Shown here: one piece after another, positions 1 through 6,439 of the stretch
Layout: each line of letters begins with the position of its first letter
Numbering within the stretch: the stretch's first letter is position 1
Origin: Clostridia bacterium
GTDB taxonomy: Bacteria > Bacillota > Clostridia > Oscillospirales > CAG-272
Assembly (NCBI GenBank): GCA_017452565.1
Contig: JAFTMF010000009.1
Coordinates: forward strand, 1 to 9,135
Direction: 5' to 3'
Length of the DNA: 9,135 nucleotides
Program-made: the position numbers and the translations under genes
The notes under the pieces: generated by a model
What the model was told of the DNA's origin: nothing
Database searches by the model: none
The model's input: the letters and a program-made list of their open reading frames with translations, nothing else

Positions 1-53
1 AATTGATCGTACTCCTTTTGTTTTTTCGGTAGGTTAATCCTGCTTTATGGAAG

Positions 54-73
54 GCACCCCTTCGGGCGTTTTT
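54..73 (+). terminator. Possible weak intrinsic terminator, first of a tandem pair
   Basis: A short imperfect hairpin (54-59 pairs with 64-69 around loop CTTC, one A:C mismatch and one G:T wobble) is followed by a run of T. It sits just ahead of a better terminator and may be a degenerate first copy serving a plus-strand gene that ends left of the window. The stem is weak, so this call is tentative. Confidence 0.35.
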
Positions 74-77
74 CTTT

Positions 78-98
78 GCACCCATTGGGTGCTTTTTT
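78..98 (+). terminator. Intrinsic terminator
   Basis: GCACCC (78-83) pairs perfectly with GGGTGC (87-92) around a three-base loop, followed directly by six T. This is a classic Rho-independent terminator on the plus strand. It implies a plus-strand transcript entering from left of the window; no part of that gene is visible here. Confidence 0.75.
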
Positions 99-141
99 AT
101 AGGGAATAGATTCGGAGGAAATCTGACCTCACCGCTGCCAC

Positions 142-170
142 TTGACTTTTCAGCTTCAATGTGCTATACT
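142..170 (+). promoter_or_regulatory. Extended -10 housekeeping promoter for the 205-1044 gene pair
   Basis: TTGACT (142-147) and TATACT (165-170) are separated by exactly 17 bases, and TGC directly precedes the -10 box, giving an extended -10 element. Transcription should begin near 177, leaving a leader of about 28 bases before the ATG at 205. The frame of the first gene is open upstream to a TTG at 142, but that TTG is part of the -35 box, so it cannot be the start codon. Confidence 0.85.
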
Positions 171-204
171 ACCATCAGAAGTATACAGCAAAGGAGGCTT
201 CCCT

Positions 205-525
205 ATGAAAAATCGACCGATCATAACCGGTATCCTCGCCTTCATCTCCCCCTTACCGATGTTCTTTTTTGCCTTCATTTTGAGTTGGATCTTGTTTTTC
301 GGAATCGGCATGGGTTTGTTAGGCCTTTCTACCGTCCCCGATTGGATGCTCGTCCCTACCGTTCTCGCTCTGCTGGTAAGCCCCACATTGTGCGTGCTGG
401 GAATTATTCACGGCCTCGTTAAACGCCACGTCAGATACGCCAAGCTGGGAATCCTGCTTTCGATATTGGGACTCGTTGGGAACGGTATTCTCTGGTTTCT
501 GATGGGCTATTTGAGCCAATTTTGA
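205..525 (+). CDS. Small multi-pass membrane protein, function unknown
   Basis: This encodes 106 residues, nearly all hydrophobic. There is a long N-terminal hydrophobic stretch at about residues 7-41 (one long or two short helices), a second at 48-70 and a third at 81-103. A basic loop (about 72-80, VKRHVRYAK) suggests that this loop faces the cytoplasm. The start at 205 is chosen because AAGGAGG lies at 191-197 with 7-base spacing and a strong promoter ends at 170; the upstream in-frame TTG at 142 lies in the -35 box. It is first in a two-gene unit, 21 bases ahead of another membrane protein. The glycine-rich last helix after a KLG motif resembles small DUF4190-like membrane proteins, but I cannot assign a family with confidence. 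No catalytic motif is visible. Confidence 0.8.
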   Translation: MKNRPIITGILAFISPLPMFFFAFILSWILFFGIGMGLLGLSTVPDWMLVPTVLALLVSPTLCVLGIIHGLVKRHVRYAKLGILLSILGLVGNGILWFLMGYLSQF

Positions 526-546
526 TCGTCCCCCAAGGAGGCAACT

Positions 547-1044
547 ATGATTGAATTCTACGGCAAAGTCTCTCCAACCTGCAACGGAAAAGCAAACCGT
601 GAGCGTATGCGGGAGCGTGGCACGGGTGCGCTGATTCTCGCTCCCATTTGGGCGGCGTTGGGAGCTTTCTCCATCGTTTTCGTGTTCTTCTTTCCGCCGC
701 TTTTCTCGGTGACTTTTGGCCTGTTCTTTTTTTCTCTGATCTTCCTCATCACGGGAATCAGCGCAAAATTAAACGCCCGCAAACCGCCGATTCCCTGCCC
801 TTGTCAGGACACCACCAGCGTCCTCTTCGAGGATTCGTGGATTACTTATGAAGAAATCGAGTTGGAACGAACGGTCACCCTCCATATCAACGACATCAAA
901 AAAGCCATCGATTTGGGAGACTGCTATCTGCTGTTCGTCCATCGAAGAGAAGTTCGCGATATCGTTTGTCAGAAATCCCTTTTGGTGGAGGGCGAGCTCG
1001 AAGCGTTCGAAGAACTCATCGCAGACAAGCTGCAAAAGGCATAA
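547..1044 (+). CDS. YcxB-like two-helix membrane protein
   Basis: A 165-residue protein with a short charged N-terminus, two adjacent hydrophobic helices (about 27-49 and 52-74) and a soluble C-terminal domain (about 90-165). The C-terminal part, with alternating beta strands (SVLFEDSWITYEEIE, then DCYLLFVHRREVRDIV) ending in an acidic helix (GELEAFEELIADKL), has the order typical of the YcxB-like C-terminal domain (PF14317), found in many Firmicutes membrane proteins of unknown role. AAGGAGG at 535-541 with 5-base spacing fixes the ATG at 547. It follows the preceding membrane gene by 21 bases without a terminator and is closed by the one at 1059-1091, so the two are co-transcribed and may act together at the membrane. 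A CPC motif at 84-86 just after the second helix is a curiosity. Family assignment is by pattern recognition only. Confidence 0.85.
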   Translation: MIEFYGKVSPTCNGKANRERMRERGTGALILAPIWAALGAFSIVFVFFFPPLFSVTFGLFFFSLIFLITGISAKLNARKPPIPCPCQDTTSVLFEDSWITYEEIELERTVTLHINDIKKAIDLGDCYLLFVHRREVRDIVCQKSLLVEGELEAFEELIADKLQKA

Positions 1045-1058
1045 GATACATATATCCA

Positions 1059-1091
1059 ACGGTGCAGATCAACAATCTGCTCCGTTTTTTT
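1059..1091 (+). terminator. Intrinsic terminator after the YcxB-like gene
   Basis: ACGG-T-GCAGAT (1059-1069) pairs with ATCTGC-T-CCGT (1075-1085) around loop CAACA, with one T:T mismatch. It is followed by a T run to 1091. It ends the two-gene unit that starts at the 142-170 promoter. Confidence 0.85.
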
Positions 1092-1144
1092 CATTTTCAT
1101 TACAGATTGTTTACAAATCAATTGCAATTATGCCCAAATGAATC

Positions 1145-1173
1145 TTGACATTCATCTAAATTTATGCTAAAAT
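1145..1173 (+). promoter_or_regulatory. Strong extended -10 promoter for the VWA lipoprotein gene
   Basis: A perfect TTGACA (1145-1150) is followed after 17 bases by TAAAAT (1168-1173), with TGC immediately before the -10 box. Transcription would start near 1180, so the leader is only about 15 bases and consists almost entirely of the ribosome binding site. No operator-like inverted repeat overlaps it, so expression is probably constitutive. Confidence 0.88.
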
Positions 1174-1194
1174 ACAGTCAAAGGAGGGATGAAT

Positions 1195-2712
1195 ATGAAA
1201 CATCCGAGAATGATTACAAAGAAATGGATCGCCACCCTGCTGTTAGCATCTACGACGCTGGCAATGGCATCCTGTAGTGCATCCAAACCGGACGGCGGTA
1301 TGAACGGACTCTATTACCCTACCGCAGGTTCACCAACTTCGTCCGACGGCGAGAACTACACTGAGATCGTGGAGAATGCATTCGTTTCCACCGATGAGCA
1401 GAACACCAGCTACTTCTCCATCGACGCCAATACCGCCTCTTACCCCAATCTGCGCAGTTTGATCAGAAACGGCTATTCCATCCCCAAGGATGCCGTTCGG
1501 GTAGAGGAGATGCTCAACTACTTCCGTTACGATTACGCTACCCCCACCGACGGATCGGTGCTGGCGCTGACCTCCTCGGTGTTCGACACCCCCTACAACA
1601 GCGAGACGAAGCTGCTCACCATCGGCCTTGCGGCGCAGAAAGTGGAGTTCTCCGAGATCAAAAACAATCTGGTCTTCCTCATCGACACCAGCGGTTCGAT
1701 GTTCTCCGCCGACAAGCTGCAATTGGTGCAGACCGCCTTTATGATGATGGTGGAAAACCTCAATCCCGAGGACCGTGTCTCCATCGTCACCTATGCGGGC
1801 ACCGAGACTGTTGCCCTGAAAGGCGCATACGGCTATGAGAAGCAGAAGATTATGGCTGTCATCGAAGACCTGCAGGCAGGCGGCTCTACCGCTGGCAGCG
1901 ACGGTATTTACACGGCATATAATATCGCGGAAGAGTGCTTCATTGAGGGCGGTAACAACCGCATTATCCTTGCCACCGACGGCGATTTCAACGTTGGCAT
2001 CACCAGCGTCCCCAAGCTGAAGAGTTTGATTGCCGAAAAGCGGGAAACCGGCGTTTATTTCTCGGTATTCGGTGTGGGAAGAGGCAACTATCAATCCGAA
2101 ACTATGGAAGCGCTGGCGCTCAGCGGCAACGGCACCTACAGCTACATCGACTCCCCCAAAGAAGCGCGCCGAGCGTTGGTAGAGGAAATCGGCGGCACTA
2201 TGGTTACAGTGGCTAAGGACGTGAAGGCAGGCGTGATTTTCAATACCGACTACGTGGAGAGCTTCCGTCTCATCGGCTATGAGAACAAGATGCTCACCGA
2301 AGAAGAGTTCAACGATTCGAATACCGATGCCGGTGAGCTGGGCAGCGGCCACACCGTCACCGTAGTGTACGAAATCGTATTGAAGGACAAAGAGCTGTCC
2401 CCCGACGATCATCTGGCACAGGTCACGGTAAAGTATAAGCCCACCGAAAACGTCAGCGGCGACACAGATAAAGAGGAAAAGTCCCTGCTGATGGACATCA
2501 AGTGCTCCGACTATCACAGTGCTCTCACTGCAAACGATGCTTTTGTTGCCTCGGTAGTGGAATTTGCGCTGATTCTGCGCGATTCCGAATATAAGAAGGA
2601 TGCAAGCCCTCAGTCGCTGATTGCGCGTCTGGAGGATCTGGATCTGTCCGAAGATGAATTCAAGTCAGAGTTCCGGGATTTGGTCAAGGATTATCTTGGC
2701 AAAACGAAATAA
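1195..2712 (+). CDS. VWA-domain lipoprotein, YfbK-like
   Basis: A 505-residue exported lipoprotein. The N-terminus has basic residues, a hydrophobic core and a lipobox ending at Cys27 (LAMASC), so it should be anchored to the outer face of the membrane. In order come: a von Willebrand factor N-terminal region (PF12450-like, about 50-150, with SIDANTASYPNLR), a VWA domain (about 158-330), and a C-terminal DUF3520-like domain (about 333-500). The metal-ion-dependent adhesion site looks intact: D164, S166 and S168 in DTSGS, T232 in GGSTAG, and D262 in ATDGD. This is the architecture of Escherichia coli YfbK and relatives; such domains bind protein partners through a divalent metal, but the physiological ligand is not established. 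The start is set at 1195 because AAGGAGG (1181-1187) is 7 bases upstream; the in-frame ATG at 1189 would be only 1 base from it. It has its own promoter and terminator, with no obvious partner gene beside it. Confidence 0.95.
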   Translation: MKHPRMITKKWIATLLLASTTLAMASCSASKPDGGMNGLYYPTAGSPTSSDGENYTEIVENAFVSTDEQNTSYFSIDANTASYPNLRSLIRNGYSIPKDAVRVEEMLNYFRYDYATPTDGSVLALTSSVFDTPYNSETKLLTIGLAAQKVEFSEIKNNLVFLIDTSGSMFSADKLQLVQTAFMMMVENLNPEDRVSIVTYAGTETVALKGAYGYEKQKIMAVIEDLQAGGSTAGSDGIYTAYNIAEECFIEGGNNRIILATDGDFNVGITSVPKLKSLIAEKRETGVYFSVFGVGRGNYQSETMEALALSGNGTYSYIDSPKEARRALVEEIGGTMVTVAKDVKAGVIFNTDYVESFRLIGYENKMLTEEEFNDSNTDAGELGSGHTVTVVYEIVLKDKELSPDDHLAQVTVKYKPTENVSGDTDKEEKSLLMDIKCSDYHSALTANDAFVASVVEFALILRDSEYKKDASPQSLIARLEDLDLSEDEFKSEFRDLVKDYLGKTK

Positions 2713-2723
2713 ACTATACGCAA

Positions 2724-2756
2724 ACACCGTCTCCTTCGGGAGACGGTGTATTTTTT
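2724..2756 (+). terminator. Strong intrinsic terminator after the VWA lipoprotein
   Basis: An 11-bp perfect stem (2724-2734 with 2739-2749) is capped by the very stable TTCG tetraloop and followed by A then six T. This isolates the lipoprotein gene from the hydrolase gene downstream. Confidence 0.95.
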
Positions 2757-2804
2757 CTGCGCTCCCGACCCATACTACTTCTATCTCAATCTCAAGGAGC
2801 GCTT

Positions 2805-3749
2805 ATGTGTACCAGTATTGCAATGCGGACCACCGACTTTTACTTCGGACGGAATCTGGATTTGGAGTACGATTTCGGTCAGCGAGTGGTCATCACTCCT
2901 CGCAACTATCCCTTCCACTTCCGATGCGAGGCACCGATAAAGGAGCATCCTGCACTCATCGGGATGGCGACAGTAGCGGCAGGGTATCCCCTCTACGCCG
3001 AAGCAGCGAATGAGTACGGACTGTGCATTGCAGGGTTGAACTTTCCCCACAATGCACACTACTTCCCCGAAGCCACCGAATCGAGGCGATCGGTGAGCCC
3101 GTTCGAGCTGATTCCGTGGCTGCTCTGCCACTGTCGGACGGCTACCGAGGCAAAGTCGCTCCTCGGACAAACACGGCTGGTGGGAATTCCCTTTAGCGAG
3201 TCTATCCCCCTGACGCCCTTGCACTGGCATATCGCCGACTGGGAGCGATCTATCGTGGCGGAGCCCACCGCATCGGGACTGAAGATTTACGACAATCCCA
3301 CCGACGTGCTGACTAACAATCCGCCCTTCCCCTTCCATCTGTCCAATCTCTGCCGCTATCTGCACCTCACGCCTGCCCCTCCTCGCAATCATCTGCAGAC
3401 CATCGAGGGAATCGTTCCCTTTGGCTCCGGAATGGGTGCCATCGGACTGCCCGGCGACTGCTCCTCCCCTTCCCGCTTCGTGCGGGCAGCTTATCTGCTG
3501 CATCACTCCCGCAGCGAAGAGGGAGAAGCGGCACAGGTCTGCCAATTCTTCCACCTGCTCTCTGCCGTGGAAATGGTGCGCGGCAGCGTGGTTGTGGATG
3601 GCGGACAGCTGGAGATCACTCGCTACTCCTCCTGCTACAGTGCGTCCGAGAAGGTCTACTACTACGCCACCTACGATAATCGCACGCCGAAGGCCGTCTC
3701 TCTCGCCGGCAATGAGGCAGGATCGGAGTTATTGGAATATCCACTATAA
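2805..3749 (+). CDS. Choloylglycine hydrolase (bile salt hydrolase type)
   Basis: A 314-residue cytoplasmic Ntn-hydrolase, matching the family's usual size of roughly 315-330. It should cleave the amide bond of glycine- or taurine-conjugated bile salts. The initiator Met is followed by Cys2, which becomes the N-terminal nucleophile after Met removal. By comparison with the Clostridium perfringens enzyme, all catalytic-site residues are present: C2, R16, D19, N79 (AGLNFP), N171 (VLTNNP) and R224 (SPSRF). N79 at this position is typical of bile salt hydrolases, whereas penicillin V acylases usually have Tyr. The loop at 207-209 reads GSG, ahead of GLPGD. There is no signal peptide, as expected. 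AAGGAG at 2794-2799 with 5-base spacing supports the start. No good promoter is visible between the terminator at 2724-2756 and the start. The gene stands alone and ends at a bidirectional terminator. Penicillin V acylase activity cannot be fully excluded. Confidence 0.94.
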   Translation: MCTSIAMRTTDFYFGRNLDLEYDFGQRVVITPRNYPFHFRCEAPIKEHPALIGMATVAAGYPLYAEAANEYGLCIAGLNFPHNAHYFPEATESRRSVSPFELIPWLLCHCRTATEAKSLLGQTRLVGIPFSESIPLTPLHWHIADWERSIVAEPTASGLKIYDNPTDVLTNNPPFPFHLSNLCRYLHLTPAPPRNHLQTIEGIVPFGSGMGAIGLPGDCSSPSRFVRAAYLLHHSRSEEGEAAQVCQFFHLLSAVEMVRGSVVVDGGQLEITRYSSCYSASEKVYYYATYDNRTPKAVSLAGNEAGSELLEYPL

Positions 3750-3753
3750 AGAA

Positions 3754-3788
3754 ACTCCCCACATCGTTGTTGAAACGATGTGGGGAGT
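3754..3788. terminator. Bidirectional intrinsic terminator between convergent genes
   Basis: A perfect 15-bp stem (3754-3768 with 3774-3788) and a five-base loop occupy most of the 46-base gap between the hydrolase stop and the stop of the minus-strand NADAR-like gene. On the minus strand the stem is followed by a T-rich tail (TTTCTTTATAG). On the plus strand the tail is less T-rich. It probably serves both transcripts. Confidence 0.9.
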
Positions 3789-3795
3789 ATGCAAT

Positions 3796-4254
3796 TTACA
3801 GCTGTTTTCTCAGCCGGTATAATTGCCCGATAAATTCTCTTCGAGTAAGCACAGTGGTGCATCGGAAGAATTTGCCGATGGAATGGTCCAATTTGGCGTC
3901 GCCGGTAGCAGCCAGCGCTTTGCGGAAGTCCTCATTCTGAAACAGCGCATCATAGGCGCGGTTCAGCAGCATACGATAAGATTTGCCGTAGCGCCAAACT
4001 CGCTTGCCCTGCCAATGCAGAAAACCGGATCGCTTCCATTGACTATTGCAGGGGGACTCGGCAAAATACTCTTTGGCTTCTTTGCCGGTTAACCTGCATA
4101 CCCGATTCTGCTCGGCCACGTCGGTTGTCTTCAACGATTGCAAAAAGCCTTCCATCGAGGCGCATTCCACCCCATCCACCGTAAAGGAGAATGCAGTAAA
4201 ATTCGACAGTGTCCCCGCCGGAAAGGGATATTTGCTTTTAATGTCAATCTTCAT
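3796..4254 (-). CDS. NADAR/YbiA-like (DUF1768-related) protein
   Basis: A 152-residue soluble protein. The N-terminal half carries the signature arrangement of the NADAR superfamily: LSNF (about 16-19) and, after a beta strand, SMEGFLQSLK with a conserved acidic residue at about E35. The C-terminal half (DHSIGKFF, then TVLTRREFIGQLYRLRKQL) fits the family's closing helix, but the WG-type motif of canonical YbiA is replaced by HSIG, so this is a divergent subgroup. Known NADAR proteins act as N-glycosidases on riboflavin intermediates (YbiA) or remove ADP-ribose from guanine (partners of DarT); which reaction applies here is unknown. AGGAG on the minus strand (4262-4266) with 7-base spacing selects the ATG at 4254; the frame extends to 4287 but lacks a binding site there. 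It is the last gene of the minus-strand operon, 29 bases after the acetyltransferase. No DarT-like partner is visible. Confidence 0.83.
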   Translation of the reverse strand: MKIDIKSKYPFPAGTLSNFTAFSFTVDGVECASMEGFLQSLKTTDVAEQNRVCRLTGKEAKEYFAESPCNSQWKRSGFLHWQGKRVWRYGKSYRMLLNRAYDALFQNEDFRKALAATGDAKLDHSIGKFFRCTTVLTRREFIGQLYRLRKQL

Positions 4255-4283
4255 AGACCTACTCCTATCATTTTTATCACCCA

Positions 4284-4838
4284 TCACACCGACTTATGAT
4301 CGGTGGAATTGGTCTGTGCACCTCGGTAGCGGATCACTTTGGCCGGTACGCCTGCTACGATTGCAAACGGCGGAACATCCTTGGTCACCACCGCGCCGGC
4401 TCCCAAAACAGCGCCGTCGCCTACGTGAACTCCGCCGAGGATAATCACTCGGTCGCCAATCCACACGTCATTTCCGATTGTAACGGGGCGCTCTTCTTCG
4501 AATCCTTGCTCCATCATCGGAATATCGGTCCGATCGAAGGCGTGATTGCGGGTGATAACAATCACGTCGGTGCCCATCATCACGTGCGTACCGATGGTAC
4601 AAGTGCCGCCGATGCGGGCATTTACGCCGATTCCGGAGTAATCGCCCAGCGATACCTTGGCAGAAAAGGATGCCCCCTTCTCGATATTCACCTGCTTTCC
4701 GCAGCTCTTCAGCATCAGCTTGCCGCAAAACCCTCGCAGAGCCTTCTGCCCCACCCGAATTCCGGAGCAAGAGGAAGGAAGATGCTTCGCAATCGAGTAA
4801 TAGACCAGCGCACCGATTTTGCGTGAAAATTTTCCCAT
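4284..4838 (-). CDS. Hexapeptide-repeat O-acetyltransferase
   Basis: A 184-residue acyltransferase of the left-handed beta-helix class (maltose acetyltransferase/WcaF-like), which transfers acetyl from acetyl-CoA to a sugar hydroxyl. A helical N-terminus (about 1-50) is followed by hexapeptide coils from about 55 to 155 (for example IGVNARIGGTCTIGTHVMMG and VTIGNDVWIGDRVIILGG). The catalytic His is expected at H99 in TRNHAFD, and the family's closing motif VPPFAIVAGVPAKVIRYR is intact. The start at 4838 is preferred because GGAGGA lies at 4848-4843 on the minus strand, 4 bases ahead; an in-frame TTG at 4859 has no such site. It lies 21 bases after the flippase stop, so it probably decorates the exported glycan or its repeat unit. 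The exact substrate cannot be read from the sequence. Confidence 0.92.
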   Translation of the reverse strand: MGKFSRKIGALVYYSIAKHLPSSCSGIRVGQKALRGFCGKLMLKSCGKQVNIEKGASFSAKVSLGDYSGIGVNARIGGTCTIGTHVMMGTDVIVITRNHAFDRTDIPMMEQGFEEERPVTIGNDVWIGDRVIILGGVHVGDGAVLGAGAVVTKDVPPFAIVAGVPAKVIRYRGAQTNSTDHKSV

Positions 4839-4859
4839 ACAATCCTCCGTGATAGCCAA

Positions 4860-6344
4860 TTAAGCGTTATGAGACACACCGTTCACACGCTTCATATCTC
4901 TGAACAACCGTTTACCGTTCAGAAGCGCCATAATCATCGCATACAACCCTGCAATGAACATTAAGATTACAAAATAGTGAACGTCCAGCTTCTCCAAATA
5001 CTGCTGCACAAGATTCAGCAGAACGGTCAAAACCGCACTTTCCGCAACGAATAGCAGCAAATACTTCCAATCAAACAGCCGAGAAAGACCGACTCCCATA
5101 ATTCCGGCGCTGTAATAGAGCATCAGCATTCCCACGCCAACCGTTATCACCAGCGTTGCAACTGCAGGTCCGATCAGCCCCATCCAATGATAGAAAACCA
5201 CGTTCAGTACGGCATTCAGCAAGAGTGAGCCTGCTCCCACCAGCATCAAGCGTCTCGTTCTACCGGCGGCACTGAGCACCAGCGTGATATTGGTAAAGCG
5301 AAGCAGATCCACAAAAATATATACGCAGAAAATGGAAAGCCCCTCGGTGTATTTGTTGGAATACAGCAGCTTCATCAGCTGAGGAGCCGCCGCAAGTGCC
5401 GCACAGCACAGCACGCCGGTGGAAATATAGGTAATTTCCAAGAACAGCTTATACAAACCAGCGGCTTTTTCGTTGCTTTTCTCAGAAATGTAGCGAGTGA
5501 TATGGGGCACCAATACCGTACAGAAAGAAGCCATCAGAATATCAAAGGGCAACTGCTTGGATGCATTGGCGTAAAGCGCCAGCGTTTCGGTATCGGTGAC
5601 CATAGAGACGAAATACTTGTCCAGATCGCGGTTCAGCGTACTGATGATGATATAAATCGCCATAGGTGCGCAATACCGAAGGATACCGGCCAACAGCCGA
5701 GGATTGACCTGCTGCAGTCGGATTCTGCAATTGTTCTTGCGCAGAATGAGCCAGAAGAAAGCAATCTGTCCGATATCCAGCAGCAAGGAAGTAATTAGCA
5801 CCACAACGGCACTTTGAACCACCCAAACTACGATGAGCACCGCTACCAGTCGGATGAGCGATACTGCAAGATTTCGGAATGCCAGCAATCTCGCCTTACC
5901 TACCGCCACGAACAGCACCTGCGACATTCCCATTACGTTCTGCAGAAGCGGGAGAAGCGCAGCGAAAATCAACAGCTTTCCAGCGTCGGCGTTTTCAAAA
6001 TAATCGCAGAGCGGCCCCTCCATTGCCATCACAACACAGCCGGCTACCGTACTGAAGGTACATTGCAATGCAAAAATAGTTGCGATATAGGATTCTCTCT
6101 CCTCACCGGCCGGCTTGCCGGCGTAGAAGAAGTTCACACCGTCCATCATGCCGAACATAGTGATGGACGATATGGTTGATACCAGCAGCATAATTTGGGA
6201 ATAGGTGCCATATTCGTAAACTGACAGATACTCTGCCAGCAATCGAGTAATGGCCAAGCCCAGCGCCGTGGTAACCAATTTGATGAACGTCAGCAGAATT
6301 GCATCGGATGACGCTCCTTTCAGATTCAATCTCTTCATATCCAT
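4860..6344 (-). CDS. Wzx-type polysaccharide flippase (MOP superfamily)
   Basis: A 494-residue polytopic membrane protein made almost entirely of hydrophobic helices with short loops, the size and look of Wzx/RfbX-like flippases with a polysaccharide-biosynthesis C-terminal domain. Near the N-terminus TRLLAEYLSVYEYGTYSQ is the family-typical segment where the first helix runs into the second. Such proteins move undecaprenyl-linked oligosaccharide units across the membrane for capsule, teichoic-acid-like or exopolysaccharide assembly. The start at 6344 has only a poor binding site; ATG at 6338 (MKRLNLKG) fits the weak AAAGTG at 7-base spacing slightly better. It leads a three-gene operon with the acetyltransferase and NADAR-like gene. 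No glycosyltransferase or polymerase is present in the window. I see no recognisable promoter in the 180 bases upstream, which hold two large hairpins, so read-through from the repeat-protein gene is possible. Confidence 0.95.
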   Translation of the reverse strand: MDMKRLNLKGASSDAILLTFIKLVTTALGLAITRLLAEYLSVYEYGTYSQIMLLVSTISSITMFGMMDGVNFFYAGKPAGEERESYIATIFALQCTFSTVAGCVVMAMEGPLCDYFENADAGKLLIFAALLPLLQNVMGMSQVLFVAVGKARLLAFRNLAVSLIRLVAVLIVVWVVQSAVVVLITSLLLDIGQIAFFWLILRKNNCRIRLQQVNPRLLAGILRYCAPMAIYIIISTLNRDLDKYFVSMVTDTETLALYANASKQLPFDILMASFCTVLVPHITRYISEKSNEKAAGLYKLFLEITYISTGVLCCAALAAAPQLMKLLYSNKYTEGLSIFCVYIFVDLLRFTNITLVLSAAGRTRRLMLVGAGSLLLNAVLNVVFYHWMGLIGPAVATLVITVGVGMLMLYYSAGIMGVGLSRLFDWKYLLLFVAESAVLTVLLNLVQQYLEKLDVHYFVILMFIAGLYAMIMALLNGKRLFRDMKRVNGVSHNA

Positions 6345-6362
6345 TCACTTTCATCATCGATC

Positions 6363-6418
6363 CAAAACGGCAATAGAAAACAGATAAATGGCTTTATCTC
6401 TTTTCTGTCGCTGTTTTG
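6363..6418. repeat. 56-base near-palindrome upstream of the flippase
   Basis: Positions 6363-6388 pair with 6393-6418 around a four-base loop. As plus-strand RNA 22 of 26 positions are Watson-Crick pairs, two are G:U wobbles (6369/6412 and 6374/6407) and two are mismatches (6372/6409 and 6381/6400). As minus-strand RNA one wobble and three mismatches remain. There is no T run after either side, so it is not an ordinary terminator. It lies 19 bases ahead of the flippase start, in its likely leader. It could be a structured leader or a dispersed palindromic repeat. Confidence 0.8.
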
Positions 6419-6439
6419 CCATCGAAATCGGAAGAAGCG

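Noticed and set aside
12..19. AAAAGGAG on the minus strand, possibly a binding site for a divergent gene starting left of the window
   Set aside because: At least 11 bases separate it from any start codon outside the window, and the plus-strand terminators at 54-98 point to a plus-strand gene ending there instead. It cannot be decided from this window.
183..197. Shared string ATACAG(T)CAAAGGAGG before the first membrane gene and the VWA lipoprotein (also 1172-1187)
   Set aside because: Most of the match is the ribosome binding site, and ATACAG lies at different positions relative to the -10 boxes, so a common regulator is not supported.
142..204. N-terminal extension of the first membrane protein to TTG at 142
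   Set aside because: The TTG is part of the -35 box, and the region up to 177 would not be transcribed. A proper binding site precedes the ATG at 205.
1330..2517. Long 395-codon open frame on the minus strand inside the VWA lipoprotein gene
   Set aside because: It is antisense to a gene with complete domains and lipobox, its product is rich in His, Val and Gly in a shadow-like pattern, and it has no binding site or recognisable domain.
2781..3554. 257-codon minus-strand open frame over the bile salt hydrolase
   Set aside because: It is a shadow of a fully recognisable enzyme; no domain or ribosome binding site was seen.
4296..4826. 176-codon plus-strand open frame over the acetyltransferase
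   Set aside because: It is the mirror of the hexapeptide-repeat coding sequence; the periodic Gly and His residues reflect the repeats on the opposite strand.
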